Below, piece by piece: positions 1-5,979 of a stretch of 9,123 bases of DNA (position 1 is its first letter; each line of letters opens with the position of its first letter). The position numbers and the translations under genes are program-made. This stretch comes from Caldifarciminota bacterium (GTDB lineage Bacteria; Hydrothermota; Hydrothermia; B15-G9; WFZT01): assembly GCA_026986655.1 (NCBI GenBank), contig JALSOD010000221.1, positions 1 through 9,123 of the forward strand, read 5' to 3'. The notes under the pieces are model-generated. The model saw only the letters and a list, made by a program, of their open reading frames with translations, was not told the DNA's origin and made no database searches.

Positions 1-121
1 CTATGAGAGAAAACCTGTTGTGCCACGACCAGGCCATTGCTGTTCCAAGTAAAAGTGGCACTACACTTGCAGTAAAGAAAGGTGGTCTTGTTTCCATGAT
101 ATACAACTTTAACTTGTTCAT
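1..121 (-). CDS. UbiA-family prenyltransferase (MenA-like), N-terminal 40 residues only
   Basis: This is a partial gene that runs off the left edge. Its first 40 codons (ATG at 121) read MNKLKLYIMETRPPFFTASV and continue VPLLLGTAMAWSWHNRFSLI. The R-P-P-F-(F/L)-T-A-S-V-(V/I)-P-(V/L)-L-L-G-T pattern is typical of the start of UbiA-superfamily membrane prenyltransferases, especially MenA-like 1,4-dihydroxy-2-naphthoate prenyltransferases of menaquinone synthesis. It leads into the first hydrophobic helix. The catalytic NDxxD motifs would lie outside the window, so the substrate cannot be assigned. The ATG overlaps the TGA of the upstream uracil-DNA glycosylase gene (ATGA, 118-121). An AGGTGA ribosome site lies about 7 nt upstream, inside that gene, so the two are probably translationally coupled in one operon. 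The family call is fairly secure; the MenA assignment is inference from about 30 residues. Confidence 0.75.
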   Translation of the reverse strand, partial: MNKLKLYIMETRPPFFTASVVPLLLGTAMAWSWHNRFSLI

Positions 122-786
122 TTTCCCTCACCTACCTCCGTTTCAAGAAATTTTTTGAGCAACCGAAAGTCATTTTTGATCTCATGCATCCTTCCCGGAT
201 TCCTCAATATTGCTGCTGGATGATAGGTAACGAGAAGTTTTGGTCCAAAAACCGATTCCATAATCCTACCTCTTAGTTTTGACAAAGGGATTTTGTCTTT
301 TCCTGAAAGGAAATACGCGGCAAATCTACCGAGGGCTACAAGAATATCAGGATTGATAATTTTGATCTGTCTGATAAGGTAGGGGCTACACGCCTTTATC
401 TCAGAGGGAAGAGGATCACGATTACCAGGTGGACGACACTTTAAGACATTGGCAATAAATACGTCTCTATCACGATCAAGTCCAATTTCTTTTAAAAGTT
501 TGGTGAGAAGTTTACCTGCGCGTCCGACGAACGGTAGCCCTTCACGATCTTCATCTGCTCCCGGAGCCTCTCCAACAAACATAACTCTCGCATAAGGATT
601 TCCAGAGCCAAACACATAGTTGGTCTTTTTTTGATGGAGTGGACACTTCTTGCACTTCAGAACTTCTTCTTTGAGTTCGTTCAATTTTTTCTCGACAGTA
701 TCCGCCATTTCTCTTTCCACTAAGATTTCGTTAAATCCAAGAAATTCCCGTATAAAAAGGAGTGCCGAAAGGCTATCTTTGTCCAA
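118..786 (-). CDS. Family 4 uracil-DNA glycosylase with 4Fe-4S cluster
   Basis: A base-excision repair enzyme that removes uracil from DNA after cytosine deamination. Visible hallmarks are the motif A sequence GEAPG (residues 72-76, followed by ADED), the stretch GLPFVGRAGKLL (83-94), the CRPPGNRDP segment (117-125) and the motif B region HPAAIL (189-194). Four cysteines, C45, C48, C117 and C133, have the C-x2-C ... C-x15-C spacing of the family 4 iron-sulfur cluster. Family members are usually around 190-220 residues, so 222 is normal. The start is uncertain. The longest reading starts at TTG (786), overlaps the end of coaBC by 14 bp and has no clear ribosome site. An ATG at 708 (residue 27), preceded by the weak purine-rich GTGGAAAGAG, would give 196 residues. 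I kept the longer form because the LLxFxRExLGxNE segment resembles N-terminal extensions common in this family. The gene is third in the rpoZ-coaBC-udg-prenyltransferase operon. Confidence 0.93.
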   Translation of the reverse strand: MDKDSLSALLFIREFLGFNEILVEREMADTVEKKLNELKEEVLKCKKCPLHQKKTNYVFGSGNPYARVMFVGEAPGADEDREGLPFVGRAGKLLTKLLKEIGLDRDRDVFIANVLKCRPPGNRDPLPSEIKACSPYLIRQIKIINPDILVALGRFAAYFLSGKDKIPLSKLRGRIMESVFGPKLLVTYHPAAILRNPGRMHEIKNDFRLLKKFLETEVGEGK

Positions 787-1951
787 TTTTTTCGGCTATT
801 TTATCAAACAGGATTATTGAAAGCTCGGATTTTGTTAAGGTTTCAATTGGAATTTTCTCACCCTCGCGCGTCAAAATATAACCAGAGATGAAATCGTTAC
901 CCATTGCGGTTGCATAGTTCGCTACAATCATATCCACGCCTTTTTCCTTCATTTTCTTTATAGCATTCTCAAGCAAATTCTTTGATTCGAGTGCGAACCC
1001 CACAAATATCTGATCCGGCTTCTTATTTTTACTCAACTTTTTGAGAATATCTTCGGTTGGCTCAAATTCAACAATCAGATTTTCTCCGCGTTTTACCTTA
1101 CCTTCCATCCTGCCAACCGGCTTGAAATCGCTAACCGCAGCAGCCATGATCAATACATCTGCATTGGGCACTATCTCCTCAAGGGTCATCGAGAGAGTAT
1201 CAACGCTCTTTGCATAATAGATCTCATCATAATATAGAGGTTGCACTTCCACTCTCCCCACCACCGCTATTACGTGAGCACCAAGTTCCTTGGCGCGCCT
1301 TGAGAGAGAAATCCCCATTTTTCCGCTCGATTTATTAGTGATCACACGCACATCATCAATCTCTTCTTCCGTGCCCCCATAGGTGATCACAACTTTCTTT
1401 CCACGAAGAATTCTCTCTGTATTTCCAAGCTGGATAACCCTTTCAATGATATCTTCAGGTTCAGCCATCCTGCCTATGCCCCTGTCACCTGATGAAAGCT
1501 CCCCCTCGTAGGGGCCAATGAACTCGTATCCGAAGATCTTTAGACGGGTCACGTTATCCTGTAGTACGCGACTGTCCCACATTTCTGTGTGCATAGCAGG
1601 GGCAAGTAGTACTGGCTTATCAATAGCAGCAATTGTGGAAGTGAGAAGGTCATCGGCAAGTCCGTGGGCCAATTTGCCAAGAAAGTGCATGGTTGCTGGG
1701 GCAACGACTACGATATCCGGCCATCTCGCAAGCTCAATGTGCAGTGGTACCTTCTGGTTAGGTAGCCAGAAATCATCCTCCGTAAATACATCATTTACGG
1801 TTAAATTTGAAATAGATAGGGAAGAAATGAAATTTTTCCCCCCTCGAGTTAATATAGTTTTCACCTCGTGTCCTGACTTGGTCAGCAGTCTTGCAATGGC
1901 AACACTCTTATATGCGGCTATGCTACCTGTTACGCCCAGAAGGACCTTCAC
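773..1951 (-). CDS. coaBC: Bifunctional CoaBC: phosphopantothenoylcysteine decarboxylase / phosphopantothenate-cysteine ligase
   Basis: Catalyses two consecutive coenzyme A steps: CTP-dependent joining of cysteine to 4'-phosphopantothenate, then FMN-dependent decarboxylation to 4'-phosphopantetheine. The N-terminal CoaC flavoprotein part (about 1-180) shows GVTGSIAAYKS (6-16), the catalytic His at H71 (PLHIELARWPD), and APATMHFLGKLAHGLADDLLTST. The CoaB ligase part (about 184-392) shows GGTEEEIDDVRVITNKSSGKMG (192-213), with N206 matching the catalytic Asn. It also shows AAAVSDF (270-276), a KVKR segment (285-288) and VGFALES (317-323). Two CoaC positions are non-standard: PAMHTEMW has His121 where many homologues have Asn (PAMNxxMW), and LSSGDRG has Ser154 where E. 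coli has the catalytic Cys. The 392-residue length is normal. The start is GTG at 1951, with an AGGTGGTGA ribosome site inside the end of rpoZ; the two genes overlap by 29 bp. The rpoZ-coaBC order is common in bacteria. Confidence 0.96.
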   Translation of the reverse strand: MKVLLGVTGSIAAYKSVAIARLLTKSGHEVKTILTRGGKNFISSLSISNLTVNDVFTEDDFWLPNQKVPLHIELARWPDIVVVAPATMHFLGKLAHGLADDLLTSTIAAIDKPVLLAPAMHTEMWDSRVLQDNVTRLKIFGYEFIGPYEGELSSGDRGIGRMAEPEDIIERVIQLGNTERILRGKKVVITYGGTEEEIDDVRVITNKSSGKMGISLSRRAKELGAHVIAVVGRVEVQPLYYDEIYYAKSVDTLSMTLEEIVPNADVLIMAAAVSDFKPVGRMEGKVKRGENLIVEFEPTEDILKKLSKNKKPDQIFVGFALESKNLLENAIKKMKEKGVDMIVANYATAMGNDFISGYILTREGEKIPIETLTKSELSIILFDKIAEKIGQR

Positions 1952-2171
1952 TAATCACCACCTTTCTGACTTTGGTCTTCTTCACATATCTCCACTTAAT
2001 TTCCCCTTTGATCAACCTTTCGAGCGCCATGATCGTCGGCTTTAACTTAAGTTTCTCACCCTTTTCCCTCGCCTCGCGTGCAATTTTTCTCGCCTCCTTA
2101 GAAGCAATAACGATTGCCTTGTACTTATTTGGCATTACAGTCCATAAGTCATCTACCGTAAATCTCTCCAT
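1923..2171 (-). CDS. rpoZ: RNA polymerase omega subunit
   Basis: Small (82-residue) subunit that clamps the C-terminal part of beta-prime and helps RNA polymerase assembly. The sequence MERFTVDDLWTVMPNKYKAI followed by VIASKEARKIAREAREKG, then LKLKPTIMALERLIKGEIKW, fits the omega pattern: an Asn-(R/K)-Tyr core, an Ala/Lys/Arg-rich helix, a Lys-Pro, and a helix ending in Glu/Gly. I chose the ATG at 2171 because GGAGGTGA lies 7 nt upstream. A longer reading to an ATG at 2210 would add 13 residues (MLLYNQTPGGELE) that include the ribosome-site codons, so it is unlikely. The tail after about residue 62 is basic and less conserved. It is the first gene of the operon, followed by coaBC (29-bp overlap). 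The common upstream partner gmk is absent here. Confidence 0.9.
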   Translation of the reverse strand: MERFTVDDLWTVMPNKYKAIVIASKEARKIAREAREKGEKLKLKPTIMALERLIKGEIKWRYVKKTKVRKVVISEGPSGRNR

Positions 2172-2173
2172 TT

Positions 2174-2263
2174 CTAATTCACCTCCAGGGGTTTGATTAT
2201 AAAGTAACATCCTCGTAGAATGAACAACAAGGGAGTTTTGGAGAAGAGAACTAAAGAATGCAA
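2174..2263 (-). CDS. Possible 29-codon leader ORF ahead of rpoZ
   Basis: A speculative small ORF. It begins at TTG (2263) with a GAGGTGA ribosome-site-like sequence 5 nt upstream (2275-2269). It reads MHSLVLFSKTPLLFILRGCY then FIIKPLEVN and stops at TAG (2176-2174), two bases before the rpoZ ATG (TAGAAATG). The placement would allow termination-reinitiation coupling. The peptide is hydrophobic with no recognisable family, and a 29-codon ORF can easily arise by chance. The start codon is the weak TTG. Only the ribosome-site spacing and the tight junction argue for it. Confidence 0.25.
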   Translation of the reverse strand: MHSLVLFSKTPLLFILRGCYFIIKPLEVN

Positions 2264-2281
2264 TATGTTCACCTCGAGGGA

Positions 2282-2311
2282 TTTATAAACTGCTTTAAAT
2301 AAAAAATTGAA
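2282..2311 (-). promoter_or_regulatory. Weak candidate promoter for the rpoZ-coaBC operon
   Basis: On the minus strand a good -10 (TATAAA, 2287-2282) lies 18 nt from a poor -35 (TTCAAT, 2311-2306) in an AT-rich stretch with A/T tracts upstream. The predicted start near 2275 gives rpoZ a leader of about 100 nt. The region is so AT-rich that chance boxes are expected. Confidence 0.3.
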
Positions 2312-2380
2312 TCACAATTTTTTCTCAATATACGGGTGAATTAAAAATCATTATCCCCATTTATCTGGTTGAGAAAAACT

Positions 2381-2405
2381 AAAAAATTTCCCTTATAAAA
2401 AGGGA
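2381..2405 (-). terminator. Terminator-like hairpin downstream of the winged-helix gene
   Basis: Read on the minus strand, TCCCTT, a 5-nt loop and AAGGGA form a 6-bp stem (2405-2389), followed by AATTTTTT (2388-2381). It lies about 80 nt beyond the stop of the winged-helix gene and upstream of the rpoZ operon. The stem is short, so it may be weak. It also resembles the C-rich hairpins of the repeat at 5704-5819 and could be a degenerate relative. The rest of the 315-bp spacer (2172-2486) holds only the weak promoter and the possible leader ORF. Confidence 0.4.
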
Positions 2406-2486
2406 TTCCTTTAATAAGCCTCCAATTTCTTCATATCTCACGCAATTGATCTATTCTCTTGAAGGTTTACATCAACTGAAACTGTG

Positions 2487-2723
2487 TTAAATTAGCTTTT
2501 TCCCCTCCTCAGTGATTACGTATTTCCCTTTCACAGGGCTTTCAACAAGTCCTCTGTTTTTCAATCCTCTTAGCTTTCCCGTTACCTTAGGCGTGGGTAG
2601 ATCGGCTTTTTCGGCAATCTCTTTACATCCTGCTGGCTCAGTTAGCTCACTCAAAGCTTTCAAAATTCTCTTCTGTATCTCATCCAGCGCCTTTGGATCT
2701 TTTGTTTTCTTACGACATGCCAT
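2487..2723 (-). CDS. Small winged-helix DNA-binding protein
   Basis: A 78-residue protein made almost entirely of one winged helix-turn-helix. Helix 1 is ALDEIQKRILKALSEL (about 12-27). The helix-turn-helix is CKEIAEKADLPTPKVTGKLR (33-52), with LKNRGLVES finishing the recognition region. The wing and last helix are KGKYVITEEGKKLI (65-78). This is the general MarR/ArsR-like fold, but there is no ligand or dimerisation domain, so it probably binds DNA as a small dimer; the target is unknown. The ATG at 2723 has an AGGAGGT ribosome site 7 nt upstream. It lies 97 bp beyond the carboxyltransferase gene on the same strand with no visible terminator between, so readthrough is possible, but it also has its own promoter-like boxes. 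Confidence 0.75.
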   Translation of the reverse strand: MACRKKTKDPKALDEIQKRILKALSELTEPAGCKEIAEKADLPTPKVTGKLRGLKNRGLVESPVKGKYVITEEGKKLI

Positions 2724-2755
2724 ATTTTCTACCTCCTTTTATCATTTACTTGGTG

Positions 2756-2784
2756 ATATTAATTCAATGAATTCAAACTTTCAA
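2756..2784 (-). promoter_or_regulatory. Candidate sigma70-type promoter for the winged-helix gene
   Basis: Minus-strand boxes TTGAAA (2784-2779) and TAATAT (2761-2756) are separated by exactly 17 nt. The predicted start is near 2749, leaving a leader of about 25 nt that contains the AGGAGGT ribosome site. The -35 lies in an AACTT-GA-AAGTT inverted repeat, and the spacer contains GAATTC and TTCATTGAA, so a regulator (perhaps the gene's own product) could bind here; that is inference. Confidence 0.5.
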
Positions 2785-2820
2785 GTTTATAATCCCGTAT
2801 ATTTTGGATGGAACAAATTT

Positions 2821-4371
2821 TTATAAAGGGATATTGCCATGTTTCTTGGGGGGTATGGATTGTCTCTTGTTCTCGAGTATCCTGAGCGCTTTTACAAGCC
2901 ATGGTCTGGTATCAGCGGGGTCAATAATGTCGTCAATATACCCAAGTGAGGCTGCATAGTATGGATTAGCAAATTTGTCCCTGTAATCTTTAACCAATTC
3001 CTGCCTTAGTTTTTGAGGGTCTTCTGCTTCTTTAAGCTCTCTTCTGTAGATAATCTCGACCGCACCTTCGGGTCCCATAACGGCAATTTCTGCAGTTGGC
3101 CATGCAAGATTTATATCTGCCCGCACCTGCTTTGAACCAAGAACACAATACGCTCCACCGTAGGATTTCCTTGTGATTATTGTAATCTTTGGAACCGTTG
3201 CCTCTGAATACGCATAGAGTAGTTTGGCTCCGTGTTTAATAATCCCGCCATGTTCCTGCGCAACACCTGGCAAAAATCCGGGAACATCTTCAAAGGTGAT
3301 GATTGGAATATTAAATGCGTCACAGAATCTTACAAACCTCGCAGCCTTGACTGAAGCGTTTATATCGAGTGCACCGGCAAGAAACATCGGTTGCTGTGCT
3401 ACAATCCCTACAGGTTTACCGTCTATTCTGGCGAATCCAACTATTATGTTGGGGGCAAAATTTTCATGAACTTCGAAGAATTCACCGTTATCAACAACTC
3501 TGTGGATAACATCCTTCATGTCGTAAGGCATATTTGAATCTTCGGGGACAATTTTTCTCAGCTCAGGGTCTCTTCTCTCCGGGTCGTCTGTTGAATCTAT
3601 TCTTGGAGGGTCCTCCATGTTATTCTGTGGCAGGTATTCGAGCAACTTTCTTATATTCATCAAGACTTCTTCCTCTGTATCGTAAACAAAATGGGCTACT
3701 CCAGACTTCTCAGCGTGAATGTCCGCACCTCCCAATTCTTCATGGGTTACTTCTTCATGTGTGGTCTTTTTAACCACGTCTGGCCCTGTGATAAACATAT
3801 AACTTGTTCCCCTGGCCATGAAGATGAAATCAGTTAGAGCAGGGGAGTACACGGCGCCACCTGCCGAGGGGCCAAGTATGGCTGATATTTGAGGTATAAC
3901 CCCCGAAGCAAGGGTGTTTCTTAAAAAGATTTCTGCGTATCCTGCAAGACTTCCCACACCTTCCTGAATTCTTGCACCTCCGGAGTCGTTGAGACCAATA
4001 ATAGGGGCACCTACTCTCATTGCCATGTCCATTATTTTTTTTATCTTTTCTGCATGGGCGAGAGATAGCGTACCACCAAATACGGTGAAATCCTGAGAAA
4101 ATACAAAAACAAGCCGTCCATTTATGGTTCCAAAGCCCGTAACCACACCATCCCCAAGTATTCTCTTCTTCTCAAGGCCAAAATCATAAATTCTGTGTGT
4201 TACGAATTGGTCTATCTCCTGAAAAGATCCTTCATCAAGTAATAGATCAAGCCTTTCGCGGGCAGTTAATTTACCTTTCTCATGCTGTCGCTTAATCCTA
4301 TCCTCTCCACCACCAAGTTTTGCAAGTTCCCGTAGTTTTTTTAACTCCTCCAATTTTTTTTCTATATCCAT
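2821..4371 (-). CDS. Acyl-CoA carboxylase carboxyltransferase subunit (propionyl-CoA carboxylase beta / methylmalonyl-CoA decarboxylase alpha type)
   Basis: A biotin-dependent carboxyltransferase that moves CO2 between carboxybiotin and an acyl-CoA. It is used either to make methylmalonyl-CoA or, in membrane decarboxylase complexes, to break it down. It has the two crotonase-like halves of the family. The N half carries LTARERLDLLLDEGSF (35-50), the oxyanion segment GGARIQEG (131-138) and GPSAGGAVYSP (167-177). The C half carries EDVPGFLPG (361-369), YGGAYCVLGSK (404-414) and WPTAEIAVMGPEGAVEI (424-440). The length of 516 matches the family. I start at ATG 4371, which has GGAGGT 4 nt upstream and sits one base after the pilT-like stop; an in-frame ATG at 4383 lacks a ribosome site. 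No biotin carboxylase or biotin carrier gene is in the window, so direction and partners cannot be settled. C409 sits at a position linked to acyl-CoA choice (Asp in characterised propionyl-CoA enzymes). Confidence 0.93.
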   Translation of the reverse strand: MDIEKKLEELKKLRELAKLGGGEDRIKRQHEKGKLTARERLDLLLDEGSFQEIDQFVTHRIYDFGLEKKRILGDGVVTGFGTINGRLVFVFSQDFTVFGGTLSLAHAEKIKKIMDMAMRVGAPIIGLNDSGGARIQEGVGSLAGYAEIFLRNTLASGVIPQISAILGPSAGGAVYSPALTDFIFMARGTSYMFITGPDVVKKTTHEEVTHEELGGADIHAEKSGVAHFVYDTEEEVLMNIRKLLEYLPQNNMEDPPRIDSTDDPERRDPELRKIVPEDSNMPYDMKDVIHRVVDNGEFFEVHENFAPNIIVGFARIDGKPVGIVAQQPMFLAGALDINASVKAARFVRFCDAFNIPIITFEDVPGFLPGVAQEHGGIIKHGAKLLYAYSEATVPKITIITRKSYGGAYCVLGSKQVRADINLAWPTAEIAVMGPEGAVEIIYRRELKEAEDPQKLRQELVKDYRDKFANPYYAASLGYIDDIIDPADTRPWLVKALRILENKRQSIPPKKHGNIPL

Positions 4372-4372
4372 T

Positions 4373-5512
4373 TTAACCTCCATTGAATTGTTCTTTATCT
4401 CTCAAAGCAACTTCTTCAAATAATGCCCATGTTTTATCTGTGGAATCAAGTATTCCCTCTAATCTTAATCTCAGACTCTCCTTGTTTGTCGCAAATTCAA
4501 GGGCAGTTTCTTTTGTAATTAATCCACGTTTGTAGAGGTAAAACAGGGATTGATCGAAGGTTTGCATACCATATGGGACATAACCCTCGGATATTGCATC
4601 ATAAATTTCAGGAAGCCTTTCTGGATTCTTTATCATTTCCTTTATCCTTTCAGTAACAATCATTACCTCGACCGCTGGTACCCTACCTTTCCCATCTGCT
4701 GTTGGTACAAGTCTTTGTGAAATCACTGCTTTCAAAACCGATGCAAGCTGAATTCTGACCATTTCCTGCTGGTAAGGAGGAAAGATAGAGATAATTCGGT
4801 TAATCGTCTCCTTTGCATCCAATGTATGGAGAGTAGACATAACAAGGTGACCTGTTTCTGCCGCCAGTAGTGCCGTGGATATAGTTTCAAGGTCCCGCAT
4901 CTCTCCCACCATGATAACGTTGGGATCCTGTCTCAGGGCTTCCTTGAGTCCCAACTGAAATGATCTTGTGTCAATACCAACTTCTCTCTGAGAAATGATA
5001 CTGTTGATCTCTTTAATTTCGTACTCAATTGGATCTTCGATGGTGATAATATTTACAGTTTTTAACCTATTTATATGGTTTATCATACCCGCAAGAGTAG
5101 TGGATTTTCCTGTACCCGCGACACCTGTAATAAGAATCAGGCCTCTCTCCGCAAGAGCTATTTTTTCAACCACTCTTGGAAGATTTAACTCTCTGATGTT
5201 CTTTATCTTGCTTGGAATAATTCTTATAGCGATAGCGTATTTCCCTTTTTGATGAAACACATTGACCCTATAGCGACCGAGTGAATCAGAGAATCCGCTG
5301 TCAATTGCAAGGTCTCTGTCCAAATTTTTTAGTTGATCGGGCCTTAAAATGGTCTTTATGATGTTATAAACTGCATTATCAGTAAGAGGAGCAATTTCTT
5401 TCAGGACTCGTAACTTTCCGTATATTCTCAAGATAGGGGGTTTCCCGGGCTTAAGGTGAACATCTGACGCGTTGTTTTCTCTCGCAAATTTTAATAGTTC
5501 AAAGAAATTCAC
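4373..5512 (-). CDS. Type IV pilus retraction ATPase, PilT/PilU family
   Basis: A cytoplasmic hexameric ATPase that powers pilus disassembly and retraction (twitching, adhesion, DNA uptake). The N-terminal PAS-like domain begins MNFFELLKFARENNASDVHL (1-20), the usual PilT opening. The ATPase core has Walker A GVAGTGKST (130-138, instead of the common GPTGSGKST), an Asp box TIEDPIEY (157-164), a Walker B region VIMVGEMRD (199-207) and a His box TGHLVMSTLHT (220-230). The C-terminal part has YGMQTFDQSLFYLYKRGLIT (314-333). The AIRNLIRE retraction motif of classic PilT is replaced by RIKEMIKNPERLPEIYDAI (289-307), so I do not separate PilT from PilU. The 379-residue length is normal. The start is GTG at 5512, fixed by the family N-terminus; it has no ribosome site but has a promoter just upstream, suggesting a leaderless mRNA. 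It is followed one base later by the carboxyltransferase gene. Confidence 0.93.
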   Translation of the reverse strand: MNFFELLKFARENNASDVHLKPGKPPILRIYGKLRVLKEIAPLTDNAVYNIIKTILRPDQLKNLDRDLAIDSGFSDSLGRYRVNVFHQKGKYAIAIRIIPSKIKNIRELNLPRVVEKIALAERGLILITGVAGTGKSTTLAGMINHINRLKTVNIITIEDPIEYEIKEINSIISQREVGIDTRSFQLGLKEALRQDPNVIMVGEMRDLETISTALLAAETGHLVMSTLHTLDAKETINRIISIFPPYQQEMVRIQLASVLKAVISQRLVPTADGKGRVPAVEVMIVTERIKEMIKNPERLPEIYDAISEGYVPYGMQTFDQSLFYLYKRGLITKETALEFATNKESLRLRLEGILDSTDKTWALFEEVALRDKEQFNGG

Positions 5513-5519
5513 AGGTCAA

Positions 5520-5548
5520 ATTTTATGTTATCTAAAAAATATAGTCAA
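5520..5548 (-). promoter_or_regulatory. Strong candidate promoter of the pilT-carboxyltransferase operon
   Basis: On the minus strand, TTGACT (5548-5543) and TAAAAT (5525-5520) are 17 nt apart, and each matches the sigma70 consensus at 5 of 6 positions. Only 7 nt separate the -10 from the GTG start codon (5512), so transcription should begin at 5513 or 5512, on the start codon itself. Confidence 0.65.
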
Positions 5549-5703
5549 TAACAGGGGAGTAACTGATGTGTAAGAGCTCAAAATATTTTTAAATTCCTTG
5601 GTAAATTTTTTGCCTCCCGGGTTCTGTATCAAAATTTTTAAAGAAAATTTAAACTGATGTGAATTGTAGTTAATCAATGAAATTCATAAAAATGTTTCCC
5701 AAA

Positions 5704-5819
5704 TTCCCCTTTGCAAAAGGGAGACACAGGGGGTTTCAAAAGTCCCCCTTGATGAAGGGGATAACAGGAGGGATTGTCTATTCAAGCGGTTTACATTCCC
5801 CCTTCTCACGAAGAGGGAT
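5704..5819. repeat. Three tandem degenerate C-rich hairpin repeats
   Basis: Three short palindromes in the same orientation fill the middle of the pilT/barrel divergent spacer. Unit 1 pairs CCCTTT (5707-5712) with AAAGGG (5716-5721). Unit 2 pairs CCCCTT (5745-5750) with AAGGGG (5755-5760). Unit 3 pairs TCCCcCTTC (5797-5805) with GAAGaGGGA (5810-5818), with one mismatch. The first two are followed by ACACAGGGGG and ATAACAGGAGGG, so the repeating unit is roughly a CCCCCTT-loop-AAGGGGG hairpin plus a G-rich tail. This is the style of dispersed REP/MITE-like intergenic repeats in many environmental bacteria. The repeat also creates an open frame across 5677-5892 rich in Lys, Gly, Phe and Pro, which I regard as non-coding. 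Of the rest of the 437-bp spacer, the parts beside the genes hold promoters and 5820-5892 shows nothing recognisable. Confidence 0.65.
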
Positions 5820-5949
5820 TTTTAAATCTGCTGGAATAATACTGACAGATATCCGACCTTCACGGTGTTTAACGCCTATATCAATTTTTTAGTTGACTAT
5901 AAATTTTCCCGGATGATTACTCGCTATGATCGATTACACCTGAATTACG

Positions 5950-5979
5950 TTGACTATTCAGATGTTTCGACAGAATAAT
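5950..5979 (+). promoter_or_regulatory. Candidate promoter at the 5' end of the barrel gene
   Basis: TTGACT (5950-5955) and AATAAT (5974-5979) are 18 nt apart. The predicted start site is near 5986, which is the A of an in-frame ATG (codon 13 of the longest reading). If real, it excludes the TTG (5950) and ATG (5962) starts and makes the mRNA leaderless. A second copy of the TTGACTAT 8-mer lies at 5893-5900 without a good -10. Confidence 0.4.

Noticed and set aside
1518..2045. 175-codon plus-strand frame opposite coaBC
   Set aside because: It lies antisense to a clearly coding, conserved gene and has no protein-like features of its own.
5561..5661. Direct repeat AACTGATGTG at 5561-5570 and 5652-5661
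   Set aside because: A single 10-mer repeated about 90 bp apart with no palindrome or promoter relation; probably chance.
5677..5892. 71-codon plus-strand frame across the repeat region
   Set aside because: Its sequence (KFPFAKGRHRGFQKSPLMKG and so on) is the usual translation of C-rich hairpin repeats, with no ribosome site and no family resemblance.
5893..5930. TTGACT (5893) with TATGAT (5925) as a barrel promoter
   Set aside because: The spacer is 26 nt, too long for a sigma70-type promoter.
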